From the NCBI GenBank assembly GCA_046329235.1, contig JAXLVA010000001.1:2108001-2172000 (forward strand): 64,000 nucleotides of DNA, written 5' to 3'. The position numbers and the translations under genes were made by a program. The DNA is from JALONH01 sp046329235. Lineage in GTDB: Bacteria; Bacteroidota; Bacteroidia; Cytophagales; Cytophagaceae. Of the stretch, positions 1 to 8,606 are shown one piece after another. Numbering within the stretch: position 1 is the stretch's first letter; the number at the start of each line of letters is the position of its first letter. The notes under the pieces are model-generated. The model searched no databases. It was not told where the DNA came from and saw nothing but the letters and a program-made list of their open reading frames with translations.

Positions 1-919
1 GTGTCGGTTGGTAACCTACCGCTGAAGGCATACGACCTAAAAGGGCGGATACCTCAGAACCAGCCTGAGTAAAACGGAAGATGTTATCAATAAAGAATAA
101 GATATCTTTCCCTGGACCTGTACCATCACCATCACGGAAATATTCCGCTACTGTTAAACCTGATAAAGCAACGCGAGCACGTGCTCCCGGAGGTTCGTTC
201 ATCTGACCGAAGATAAAGGTTGCTTGAGATTCCTTTAAAGCATTTTTATCTACTTTAGATAAATCCCAACCACCTTGCTCCATAGAATGTTTGAAGTCAT
301 CACCGTATTTCACGATACCAGCTTCAATCATCTCACGAAGTAAGTCATTACCTTCACGTGTACGCTCACCTACACCGGCAAATACAGAAAGACCTGCATA
401 CGCTTTCGCGATGTTGTTAATTAATTCTTGAATCAATACAGTTTTACCTACACCGGCACCACCGAACAAACCGATTTTACCACCTTTTACATAAGGTTCT
501 AATAAATCGATTACTTTAATACCTGTAAATAATACTTCTGTAGAAGTAGAAAGCTCTTCAAATAAAGGAGCCGGACGGTGGATAGACATACCGCTTGTAG
601 AGGTAGGGGCGTCGATACCATCGATAGCTTCACCAACTACGTTAAACAAACGACCTTTAATGTCATCCCCTATCGGCATACAGATAGGACCACCTGTATT
701 TTTTACTTGCATACCACGCATCAAACCATCGGTAGAATCCATCGCAATGGTACGAACACGGTCTTCACCTAAGTGCTGTTGACACTCTAAAACAATTTTT
801 TGCCCATTTGGGCGAGTTACTTCTAAAGCATCTAAGATTTGAGGTAAAGAAGCTTCATTTTCGAAGCTCACGTCCACTACCGGACCAATAACTTGGGATA
901 TTTTACCGAAACTTGACAT
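1..919 (-). CDS. atpD: ATP synthase F1 subunit beta (partial, C-terminus outside window)
   Basis: This is the catalytic beta subunit of the F1 part of ATP synthase, which makes ATP from ADP and phosphate on the cytoplasmic face of the inner membrane. The minus-strand frame starts at ATG 919 (MSSFGKISQVIGPVVDVSFE) and stays open to the window edge, giving about 306 residues of a protein normally near 460-505. The P-loop GGAGVGKT lies at about residues 153-160 and the Walker B strand (LFFIDNIF) at about 270-280. The DELSEED region and C-terminal domain are cut off. A consensus Bacteroidota promoter lies 60-90 bases upstream. The family assignment is secure; the truncation comes from the window, not from the gene. 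Confidence 0.98.
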   Translation of the reverse strand, partial: MSSFGKISQVIGPVVDVSFENEASLPQILDALEVTRPNGQKIVLECQQHLGEDRVRTIAMDSTDGLMRGMQVKNTGGPICMPIGDDIKGRLFNVVGEAIDGIDAPTSTSGMSIHRPAPLFEELSTSTEVLFTGIKVIDLLEPYVKGGKIGLFGGAGVGKTVLIQELINNIAKAYAGLSVFAGVGERTREGNDLLREMIEAGIVKYGDDFKHSMEQGGWDLSKVDKNALKESQATFIFGQMNEPPGARARVALSGLTVAEYFRDGDGTGPGKDILFFIDNIFRFTQAGSEVSALLGRMPSAVGYQPT

Positions 920-1237
920 GTGTATTTATAAATTCGTGTATTTTATAAAGTTAACTACGCACTAGAAAATGCGACTGCAAAAGTACGTGTTTATTCCCTG
1001 AATGCAAAAAAGAATACTGGTTTAATTCCACATAATTACATATTTTCTGTCTTCACTTTTTCGACGAATGTAACTCCTTGGTTTTCATAAAAAACACATT
1101 AAAATAATCCAACTTCTTATTCATATACTCAAATTACCAACTCTTGAAAGACGCGAAAGAATTGGTAACCTATTTTTTTACGTAAGTTTTCATTTATTTT
1201 AGGTCACATTTTATAAAACAACACAAAACTTTTGTTC
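920..1237. other. Divergent intergenic region between atpD and a secreted-protein gene
   Basis: About 320 bases without a gene. It holds the atpD promoter described separately. On the plus-strand side I see only AT-rich DNA and no promoter match I would defend for the gene at 1238. No RNA gene or strong hairpin was seen. Confidence 0.6.
978..1008 (-). promoter_or_regulatory. Bacteroidota-type promoter for atpD
   Basis: On the minus strand a -33 box TTTG (1005-1008) is followed after exactly 19 bases by the -7 box TACTTTTG (978-985), a full match to the TTTG-N19-TAnnTTTG pattern used by the primary sigma factor of Bacteroidota. Transcription would start near 970, about 50 bases before the atpD ATG. 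Confidence 0.8.
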
Positions 1238-2896
1238 ATGAAAACAATTTTACTTAAAACTGCATTCGTGGCTTTTTTAGCTATTCATGCGTTCTTATCA
1301 GGAGCTCAATCTCTTGAAAAAGAACAAAATATTGATGTTTCTAAAAAGGCAGCTCGTGGAACATTAGGACATGTAGAAACAAACGATGCTTCCAGAGAAA
1401 TCTCTCTTGTCTACGTAACAAAATCCTCCAGCAAGAAGATAAAATTTGAGACGTATTTATTCGATTACGACTTAAACCTCATTTCTTCCGTGGAAGATGA
1501 AATCGAAATGGACAAGGCAAAATCCAAGTATACATGGTTCAAGTTCAAGGGCGAAACCTATGTAGTGGAAGGTATTTCTGCTGAAGCTAACCTAACAGGA
1601 ACCTTTGTTATTAAAAAGAAACAAATCACCTATAAGTGGAGTTGGTTTTCCCTTAAATATACCAAATCAACGAAAGTACTGGACAAACTAAAGTTTGAAG
1701 GTGAAAGTGGCAAAAACATGTTCTATCTAAGCCACTACGAAAATGATGCAACAGGTGAAATTATTGCCCTTGCAGGCGAAAGAGGTAAAACTTCTGAGCC
1801 TTTAAAGCCTTACACGATTTACCATGTTATTCGTGTGGATTATAATTTAAATATCATTTCGGACACTAAAATAGATATGGGTTATCCTAATGCTATTATC
1901 TATTCTGCAGAGGCACCCGATAATCAAAATCCGGACGCCGATGCGAACGATTGGGTTATCATTACAGCTCCTGTAGGTGGCAAAGGTGTGGGGAAAGCTG
2001 CGAATCCAACAGCTAATGAGTTAACCGCTTTCCGCATATCTCCTGAAGGAAAAGTGAAGTCTCAAATCAAATTCAAATCCAATGTACATACATGGCACAT
2101 TAGCGGTGCATATCTGGATGGAGACAAAATGTATGTGTACGGCACAGGATATGCTAAAGATGTAGCTAAAAACTATTGGGGACTTTATTATTATAAAAAT
2201 TTCGAACAAAAATTCACTGATTTCCAATTGGTACGTTTAGGAACTTCTCAAGTGGACTTTGTAAGCGCAAACTCTATTGCTGATTTTACTTCTAAAAACC
2301 GTAAACCGGGCGATCAGAAAAATCCTTCTATCTATAACGGTAAGAAAGTTGATATTAGAGATTTATCCATCACTACTTCGGGCGATGTGTTTATCACCGC
2401 TCAAAACTATAAAACGGATAACCAAGGCAATGTGCAAGGAACTATCTACACCGAAATGTATTTGTTCCACTATTCTCCAACAGGTGAATTGAAGAACTGT
2501 TTTGCTATTGATGACGATTCCCGTAAAGGTGCAATCATTGGCGGTGGCGTAGCAGATGCCCGTTTCTATCAAACGAATTCCGTAGTACTATCTTCCAATA
2601 ATCCTTCAACGGTTTACTGGATGCAATTAATTCCACATCATACCGCTTGTACTACAGAAGAGAGTGGAAACACTAAAATCACTACTTGTGTACCGGTATA
2701 CTATCCACGTATGATTAAATTAAACACTCAAAACGGTACGTTTGAGAAAATTGAAAACTACGGTAACGGCGAATATTTCTTAAGAGGAGATAAACCGTAT
2801 ATTAAAATTGACAACGGTACTAAAATCGTTTTCTTAGGTGAAAACAAATCCGGCAAAAGCATTTGGCTAGGTAAATTAGACCCTAGCACTCTATAA
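1238..2896 (+). CDS. Secreted protein of unknown function
   Basis: I do not recognise this 552-residue protein. The frame can be opened at TTG 1232, but ATG 1238 gives a clean signal peptide (MKTILLKTAFVAFLAIHAFL, cleavage after SGAQS), so I prefer it. The rest is a mostly beta-type soluble protein without membrane segments. It is rich in short strand-turn patterns that would fit a propeller-like or repeat-strand fold, but I see no diagnostic motif. Export to the periplasm or cell surface is likely. It is followed by its own terminator and a co-oriented PD40-OmpA gene, so a role in the envelope is plausible but not shown. Confidence 0.8.
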   Translation: MKTILLKTAFVAFLAIHAFLSGAQSLEKEQNIDVSKKAARGTLGHVETNDASREISLVYVTKSSSKKIKFETYLFDYDLNLISSVEDEIEMDKAKSKYTWFKFKGETYVVEGISAEANLTGTFVIKKKQITYKWSWFSLKYTKSTKVLDKLKFEGESGKNMFYLSHYENDATGEIIALAGERGKTSEPLKPYTIYHVIRVDYNLNIISDTKIDMGYPNAIIYSAEAPDNQNPDADANDWVIITAPVGGKGVGKAANPTANELTAFRISPEGKVKSQIKFKSNVHTWHISGAYLDGDKMYVYGTGYAKDVAKNYWGLYYYKNFEQKFTDFQLVRLGTSQVDFVSANSIADFTSKNRKPGDQKNPSIYNGKKVDIRDLSITTSGDVFITAQNYKTDNQGNVQGTIYTEMYLFHYSPTGELKNCFAIDDDSRKGAIIGGGVADARFYQTNSVVLSSNNPSTVYWMQLIPHHTACTTEESGNTKITTCVPVYYPRMIKLNTQNGTFEKIENYGNGEYFLRGDKPYIKIDNGTKIVFLGENKSGKSIWLGKLDPSTL

Positions 2897-2915
2897 GTAA
2901 AACTTGTATAATCAA

Positions 2916-2950
2916 GGAGACTGAATGACCTTCAGTCTCCTTTTTATTTT
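2916..2950 (+). terminator. Rho-independent terminator
   Basis: GGAGACTGAA and TTCAGTCTCC form a perfect 10-bp stem with a 5-base loop, followed by a T-rich tract. It stands directly after the secreted-protein gene and before the OmpA-family gene. Confidence 0.85.
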
Positions 2951-2959
2951 ATATGCCTT

Positions 2960-4492
2960 ATGAAAAAAAATCTGCTCATTTTATTTCTATCGCTATTCCA
3001 ATTATCCTTGTATGCGCAAGAGACGATTGTAAAAGAGAATTTAGGCCCTAGTGTTAACAGTTCGTATGGCGAGGGAAATCCGGTCATTACACCGGATGGA
3101 AGAACCATCTTCTTCTCAGTTTGGAATCACCCTTCTAACTATGGACCTGACCATGATACTTGGATGGCTCAACTAGACAGCTCCACTCAAACATTCAAAC
3201 CTCGATATCATCCAAGTTCTCCACTTAATAAAGAAGGCAAAAACAACTCCGTGGAATGTACCAATCCGGACGGCAGTATTATTTACATACGAGGTACCTT
3301 TGTCGGTGGTATGTATGTTACCAAAGGGTTTTCCTATGTAAAAAAAGTGGCTAACGGATATTCCATTCCCATGCGGTTGAATATTAAAGATTACTCAACC
3401 ATGGCACAAGGTCAATACTCCAATATCAACATCAGTGCGGATGGTCAAGTGATGTTGTTAAGCTTTTCAGAGAAACCGGATGCTACGTATGGCGACTTGT
3501 ATGTCAGCTTTCGTGAATCAGAAATAAATTGGTCCAGACCTGCGTATATCACAAGCATCAATACTAAAAAGTTTGATGAGAGTACACCCTTTATTGCTTC
3601 GGATGGTAAAACAATTTACTTCTCCAGCAATCGGGAGGGTGGCTTAGGAAACAATGATATTTATATGGCCAAACGATTAGATAACACTTGGTTAAACTGG
3701 TCTACACCGGTAAATCTGGGGCCTAGCGTGAACACTCCTGATTGGGATGCCTATTATAAAATATCAGCCAAAGGAGATTTCGCTTATATGGTCTCTTCCA
3801 ATGACCCGAACGGATATGGTTCCAGTGATATCATCCGTATACGTGTAGTAGAAGCTATGAAACCTGAACCGGTGGTTCTGATTCGAGGTAAAGTCGTAGA
3901 CAAAAAAACAAGTCAACCTTTATCGGCAGACATTGTCTATTCTGAATTTGGTTCTAATAAAGTGATTGGCCAAACTATATCCGATCCGGCTACAGGTGAG
4001 TACACCATCATTTTGCCTTATGGCAAAAAATATGATTACCGTGCTCAAGCCAAAGGTTATTTCCCTGAAGCTAATAATATCGATTTAGGAAAAGTAGCAT
4101 CTTATCAAGAGCAAGTACACAACTTATATATGACTCCTGTAGAGGCAGGTCAGACTGTACGATTAAATAACGTACTATTTGAATTTGGCAAAGCACAATT
4201 GATTCCTGAGTCTAATGCAGAGTTAAATCGTATCGCTGAATTACTGAAAGCCAATTCAACGGTTGAAATACAACTAGGCGGACATACCGATGATCAAGGG
4301 AGTGATGACTATAATTTAAAATTATCTCAAGATCGTGTAGATGCTATTCGTCAATACTTGTTAAATCAAGGGATAGCTGCCAACCGAATCACATCCGTGG
4401 GCTACGGAGAAACCAAACCTCTAGTACCTAATGACAATGATGACAATCGACAACTCAATCGAAGAGTAGAGTTTGTGATAGTGAAGATGTAG
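2960..4492 (+). CDS. PD40 beta-propeller / OmpA-family outer membrane protein
   Basis: A 510-residue envelope protein. After a signal peptide (cleavage after LSLYAQ) come TolB-like PD40 strands through about residue 295 (for example SPDG-like ITPDGRTIFFSV and IASDGKTIYFSSNREGGLG). A carboxypeptidase-regulatory-like beta sandwich follows at about 310-400 (IRGKVVDKKTSQPLSADIVY), then a C-terminal OmpA domain at about 400-510. The OmpA part shows the peptidoglycan-binding signature GHTDDQGSDDYNLKLSQDR and the terminal NRRVEFVI. This architecture is common in Bacteroidota, where such proteins tie the outer membrane to the cell wall. The start ATG follows the preceding terminator by only a few bases, so a promoter must lie within or before that terminator. 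Confidence 0.93.
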   Translation: MKKNLLILFLSLFQLSLYAQETIVKENLGPSVNSSYGEGNPVITPDGRTIFFSVWNHPSNYGPDHDTWMAQLDSSTQTFKPRYHPSSPLNKEGKNNSVECTNPDGSIIYIRGTFVGGMYVTKGFSYVKKVANGYSIPMRLNIKDYSTMAQGQYSNINISADGQVMLLSFSEKPDATYGDLYVSFRESEINWSRPAYITSINTKKFDESTPFIASDGKTIYFSSNREGGLGNNDIYMAKRLDNTWLNWSTPVNLGPSVNTPDWDAYYKISAKGDFAYMVSSNDPNGYGSSDIIRIRVVEAMKPEPVVLIRGKVVDKKTSQPLSADIVYSEFGSNKVIGQTISDPATGEYTIILPYGKKYDYRAQAKGYFPEANNIDLGKVASYQEQVHNLYMTPVEAGQTVRLNNVLFEFGKAQLIPESNAELNRIAELLKANSTVEIQLGGHTDDQGSDDYNLKLSQDRVDAIRQYLLNQGIAANRITSVGYGETKPLVPNDNDDNRQLNRRVEFVIVKM

Positions 4493-4498
4493 TGTTAT

Positions 4499-4533
4499 AA
4501 AAAAAAGACCGAATGTTCATTCGGTCTTTTTTT
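4499..4533. terminator. Bidirectional terminator between convergent genes
   Basis: AAAGACCGAATG and CATTCGGTCTTT pair around a short TT centre, flanked by A tracts on the left and T tracts on the right. It serves the OmpA-family gene (plus strand) and the sensor kinase (minus strand), whose stop codon overlaps its edge. Confidence 0.85.
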
Positions 4534-5701
4534 ATACTCTCTCCCATGTTAATCGAAACGTAGTTCCTACATTCGGTTCACTTTTCAAGACCACTACTTT
4601 ACCGTTGTGATATTCTTCCATGATACGTTTCACCAGCGTCAATCCTAATCCCCAGCCTCTTTTCTTCGTAGTAAACCCCGGTTTAAAAATCGACTTGATC
4701 GTTTTCTTATTCATCCCCTTACCGGTATCGGTGATATCCATCCACACTTGTTGCTCATTCGAACTTAACAAAACGGTTAAAGATCCTTTACCTTCCATCG
4801 CATCAATGGCATTCTTACATATATTCTCAATCACCCAACCCATCAGGGCTGCGTTGATTAATGCTTGTGCATCATTAGAAGCATCTTCGTATTGAAATTG
4901 AATTTTGGAAGAAGTGCGTGCTTGTAAATAATCCAATTGTGGTTTTACAATTTCACCTACCGCCACGGCTTCCAACTTCCCATCCAAACCTATTTGAGCA
5001 AAACGCTGTGTGATAACTTCTAATCGCTCTACATCTTTGGCTAATTCCATTACCATCGGATTATGTTTGATCACTTCATCCTCCTTCATGTATTCTGATA
5101 TTGCCATCAATGAACTCAGTGGTGTACCTAATTGATGTGCTGTCTCTTTAGCTAAGCCTACCCACACTCTATTCTGTTCCGACTTTCTACTATAAGAAAA
5201 TGCAGCGTATCCTACAATGATCAATAACATGATGGCACCTAGCTGTACATAGGGATAATAGCGCAACATGGTGAGTAAGGAAGAGTTTTTATAGTAGATG
5301 TAATTGACAATTCCATAGAACTCTACTTTGATAGGTTCATGCTGCGCTGCCATGATGGATATTTCTTTTTTCAGCAATTCCGTTTTAGCTTCCTCCTTAA
5401 TTCCTTCCGGATATTCCACGTTCTTATCACTAATGGGATTTCCTTTTTCATCTGCCAAGATCACCGGGATGGATACATTCGCCTGAATGATTTCTTCCAT
5501 CATAAAAGAGATATCATGGTCAGTTCCTATGTTTTTTGCTGTATTTTCTAATGCCTTTGCATAGAGGTGAATGAGTTTATTTTCACGCACTACCAGCTTC
5601 TTAGCTAAATAATCGGTGTACCATAAAGTCCCCAAAACGACAACTAAGCCCAAAAAAGCCATAAAAAATTTAATGCCGGTCTTATGCTGGTATATATCCA
5701 T
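4532..5701 (-). CDS. Sensor histidine kinase, membrane-bound
   Basis: A 389-residue two-component sensor. Membrane helices lie at about residues 11-30 and 150-170 and enclose a periplasmic sensor region of about 115 residues with no recognised domain. The phosphoacceptor histidine is His189 in ETAHQLGTPLSSL, followed by an HATPase domain with N-box (ENICKNAIDAM), G1 box (DTGKGMN) and G2 box (GWGLGLTLVKR). Autophosphorylation and transfer to a response regulator are expected, but no regulator gene is adjacent, so it is an orphan here. It is divergent from hemA across a 200-bp gap that contains a CRP/FNR-like palindrome. The signal it senses cannot be told from the sequence. Confidence 0.93.
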   Translation of the reverse strand: MDIYQHKTGIKFFMAFLGLVVVLGTLWYTDYLAKKLVVRENKLIHLYAKALENTAKNIGTDHDISFMMEEIIQANVSIPVILADEKGNPISDKNVEYPEGIKEEAKTELLKKEISIMAAQHEPIKVEFYGIVNYIYYKNSSLLTMLRYYPYVQLGAIMLLIIVGYAAFSYSRKSEQNRVWVGLAKETAHQLGTPLSSLMAISEYMKEDEVIKHNPMVMELAKDVERLEVITQRFAQIGLDGKLEAVAVGEIVKPQLDYLQARTSSKIQFQYEDASNDAQALINAALMGWVIENICKNAIDAMEGKGSLTVLLSSNEQQVWMDITDTGKGMNKKTIKSIFKPGFTTKKRGWGLGLTLVKRIMEEYHNGKVVVLKSEPNVGTTFRLTWERV

Positions 5702-5785
5702 AACTCAAGTATAAGCAAAATGAGCCGTTTTTGGTGCCCAAAGTCCTTTTTTATCCATTCACCACCTCAATGGTCAACACATGAC

Positions 5786-5799
5786 ATGATTTTGGTCAT
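5786..5799. promoter_or_regulatory. CRP/FNR-like palindrome (imperfect), kinase-hemA intergenic region
   Basis: ATGAT-TTTG-GTCAT, with arms matching at 4 of 5 positions. It resembles the perfect palindromes at 17397 and 21385 in front of the denitrification genes. It lies about 85 bases upstream of the kinase start on one side and about 100 bases upstream of hemA on the other. An overlapping ATGAC-N9-GTCAT pair starts five bases earlier. Function is inferred from similarity only. Confidence 0.45.
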
Positions 5800-5878
5800 T
5801 TTTCATCAAATATTATTTATAACCAGTCTAAATTAGTGAAATAAAACCTTTAAAATTCTTTAAAAACAGCATTCCGAT

Positions 5879-5886
5879 TAAATTTG
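5879..5886 (+). promoter_or_regulatory. Candidate -7 box for hemA
   Basis: TAAATTTG fits the TAnnTTTG -7 consensus. The -33 position (5856-5859, TTCT) is a poor match. If it is used, the hemA leader would be only about 10-12 bases long, so the assignment is tentative. Confidence 0.45.
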
Positions 5887-5902
5887 TAGTCCAGTTGGAA
5901 TC

Positions 5903-7177
5903 ATGGAGCAGTTATTTCAGTCGATTTGTTTAACCTACCGAAAAGCACCGGTAGATGTTCGTGAGAAAGTTTCTTTAGACGTGAACGCATGTAAAAGTCT
6001 GATGACTAAAATCAGAGAGTTTACATGCGCGTCTGAGTTATTGATACTTTCCACCTGTAATCGTACAGAGATTTATTACTCTTCGCCGATTGATTTGAGC
6101 GATGACATCATCAAATTATTATCGGTAGAAAAGAATATTCCGGGTTTAGTTCAACAAAAGGACTATTTCCAAATTTTTAATAATACAGCTGACTCTGTAC
6201 TGCACTTGTTTGAAGTAGCCATGGGCTTAGATTCACAAGTAGTGGGCGATATGCAAATCACGAATCAAGTGAAACTAGCGTATCAATGGAGTGCTGACTT
6301 AGGATGTGCAGGTCCTTTCTTACACCGCCTATTACACACCATCTTCTTTACTAACAAACGCGTAGTTCAGGAAACGTCTTTCCGTGACGGTGCAGCATCT
6401 GTATCGTATGCTACGGTGGAACTTGCAGAAGAACTTCTACAAAATCAACCGAATGCTTCTGTGTTAGTGGTTGGATTAGGAGAAATGGGAGCGGATGTTA
6501 TCCGCAACTTATCGAATACTTCTTTAGAAAATATTACCATCTGTAACCGTACCTTATCTAAGTCGCAAGACTTAGCGCAAGAGTGTGGAGTAGGATATAT
6601 TCCATTTGAACAATTATGGACAGGCGTAAGCAAAGCGGATTTAGTGATTACATCCGTAGCTATGACCACTCCATTATTCTCGAAAGAAAAAATTGCAGCC
6701 TCCCCTATTCTATCGCATAAATACTTCATTGACCTTTCGGTTCCTAGAAGTGTGGAAGCGGCGGCAGAAGAAGTACCGGGAGTTATTGTTTATGATATCG
6801 ATCATATTCAAAACCGTTCTAACGAAGCTTTACAAAAACGTCTTGATTCTGTACCTCACGTACGTGCCATCATTGATGAATCGATTGTAGACTTTAATGA
6901 ATGGTCTAAAGAAATGATTGTTTCCCCTACCATTAATAAATTGAAAAATGCATTAGAGCAGATTCGTCAAGAAGAAATGGCGCGTCACTTGAAGCATTTA
7001 AGCGTGGAAGAGTCTAAGAAGGTAGAAGAGATCACCAAGGGTATCATGCAGAAAATTATTAAATTGCCGGTATTGCAATTGAAAGCTGCGTGTAAACGTG
7101 GTGAAGCTGAGACCTTAATTGATGTACTGAATGACTTATTCAACTTGGAAAAACAGTCTGAAATACACCGCGACTAG
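5903..7177 (+). CDS. hemA: Glutamyl-tRNA reductase
   Basis: HemA reduces glutamyl-tRNA to glutamate-1-semialdehyde with NADPH, the first committed step of the C5 route to haem and other tetrapyrroles. The 424-residue length is normal. The nucleophilic Cys52 sits in the signature STCNRTEIY, the NADPH-binding glycine loop GLGEMG lies near residue 190, and the C-terminal dimerisation helices are present. Haem demand rises with the cytochrome-type NO reductase encoded 14 kb downstream, and a CRP/FNR-like site in the hemA upstream region would fit joint control, though this is inference. The 3' end overlaps the following WG-repeat gene by 47 bases. Confidence 0.97.
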   Translation: MEQLFQSICLTYRKAPVDVREKVSLDVNACKSLMTKIREFTCASELLILSTCNRTEIYYSSPIDLSDDIIKLLSVEKNIPGLVQQKDYFQIFNNTADSVLHLFEVAMGLDSQVVGDMQITNQVKLAYQWSADLGCAGPFLHRLLHTIFFTNKRVVQETSFRDGAASVSYATVELAEELLQNQPNASVLVVGLGEMGADVIRNLSNTSLENITICNRTLSKSQDLAQECGVGYIPFEQLWTGVSKADLVITSVAMTTPLFSKEKIAASPILSHKYFIDLSVPRSVEAAAEEVPGVIVYDIDHIQNRSNEALQKRLDSVPHVRAIIDESIVDFNEWSKEMIVSPTINKLKNALEQIRQEEMARHLKHLSVEESKKVEEITKGIMQKIIKLPVLQLKAACKRGEAETLIDVLNDLFNLEKQSEIHRD

Positions 7178-8606
7178 TCTACACCGACTTTTCTTCGTCT
7201 CTTTCTTACTCCTATTCACTAACTTTTTTTTAGTACAAGCTAAATTGCCGGAAACACCGGTAACACATTCCGCTTACACTGTTCTATTAAACGCTCAAGA
7301 ATACTCTTTCTTCGCAGCACCCAAAGATAGTTTCTATACCATCGTTATTATTCGCGATACTACTAGTAATGGTTCTCCTATTCGATTAGCAGCACTCTAT
7401 CAAAAAGGAGTAGTAATCCTGCCTGCCTATTATGACAGTATTTATTACGCAGGACAAGATCACTTTGTAGTTACACAACATTTAGTAGAGCGTAGATCGT
7501 ATCGATTTGGTACGGGTTTGTATTATGCACCCACTCAAAAATTCATTTTTACTTGTCAGCCTTCTTTCTTTCAACCACTGAACAAGGGCTTGATTGAAAT
7601 CAATAAACAACATCATATTTACCTTTATTCACTTCAGACTAAATCCATCGTCACCTCATTTGAAGGGAAATACAAAATCGATTCTTCTTATATCATAATA
7701 GAGAATGAAGGTTTAGGCAAACTTTTCCATTTGCAGAGTTTACAGTATATCAATGATACGGCAACGCTCCATCAATATCATATAAAAACAAAAACTGAAT
7801 ATGCTCAGTGGAGTTTATTTCAAGAACCTGATAAAGCGCTTACTACTTTATCAGCCGATGCTATTAATTACAACTCAACTCTTTCTACTTGGAATGTAGT
7901 TAGAAACCAACATACTTATCACAAACAAATCTACTTTCTAAAAACTTACGAATCTACATTTGACCCACTACCCAACATAGAATACCAAATCGACACATTT
8001 TACAGAAACAAAATTAAACGTCGCTGGAAAGTAGATACCGTAATCTGTGCTGTTGAAGGGATGTTTTTAATTAAGAAAAACAAACTTTACGGCTATTGCG
8101 ATTCCTTAAACAATATGTTTGTAGCACCGCAATATGATACCTTAGGTTATATCTCCGAAGGATTAATACCCTTACAATTTCATAAAGGTTGGGGTTTTTT
8201 AAATACACGGGAAGATCTTCAAATCCAACCATACTACGATGTAGTCTCACCATTTAAAAATGGCAAAGCAATCGTTAAGCAAAAAAATCAGTGGTTCTTT
8301 ATTAACTATCAAGGTAAAAACATCAATTCTATAACTTATGATAGTATTGTAGCCACCGGATATGGCAACTATTATGTTTACAAAAATAACAAAGTAGGCA
8401 TTTGCGGTCCGGATGGAGTAGAACGAATCAGTACGAAGTTTGTATATTTGTTAGATATAGGTGTACCGGCAATTCTGTTTTCACAAACGCCAGGTTCATA
8501 CGGATTGATGGACATTCAACAACATGTGTATCAAAAAAACTTTACTGATTACTACGTAGAAAAAAATCTACAAGCTATATGGCTCAAACAATCTCCAAGT
8601 TATTAA
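7131..8606 (+). CDS. WG-repeat protein, predicted secreted
   Basis: A 491-residue protein with WG (KWG-type) repeats, for example GWGFLNTREDLQIQPYYD and QWFFINYQGKNINSITYD in the C-terminal half. Function of these repeats is unknown. The only ATG near the start lies inside hemA (47-base overlap). It gives about 20 polar residues before a hydrophobic segment (FFVSFLLLFTNFFLV) that looks like a signal peptide, so the true start may be a non-ATG codon slightly downstream, such as CTG 7158. The 28-base overlap with the next gene indicates co-translation. The link to hemA looks positional rather than functional. Confidence 0.8.
   Translation: MTYSTWKNSLKYTATSLHRLFFVSFLLLFTNFFLVQAKLPETPVTHSAYTVLLNAQEYSFFAAPKDSFYTIVIIRDTTSNGSPIRLAALYQKGVVILPAYYDSIYYAGQDHFVVTQHLVERRSYRFGTGLYYAPTQKFIFTCQPSFFQPLNKGLIEINKQHHIYLYSLQTKSIVTSFEGKYKIDSSYIIIENEGLGKLFHLQSLQYINDTATLHQYHIKTKTEYAQWSLFQEPDKALTTLSADAINYNSTLSTWNVVRNQHTYHKQIYFLKTYESTFDPLPNIEYQIDTFYRNKIKRRWKVDTVICAVEGMFLIKKNKLYGYCDSLNNMFVAPQYDTLGYISEGLIPLQFHKGWGFLNTREDLQIQPYYDVVSPFKNGKAIVKQKNQWFFINYQGKNINSITYDSIVATGYGNYYVYKNNKVGICGPDGVERISTKFVYLLDIGVPAILFSQTPGSYGLMDIQQHVYQKNFTDYYVEKNLQAIWLKQSPSY

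Noticed and set aside
578..772. Open reading frame of 64 codons on the plus strand
   Set aside because: It is the shadow of the conserved atpD gene on the opposite strand.
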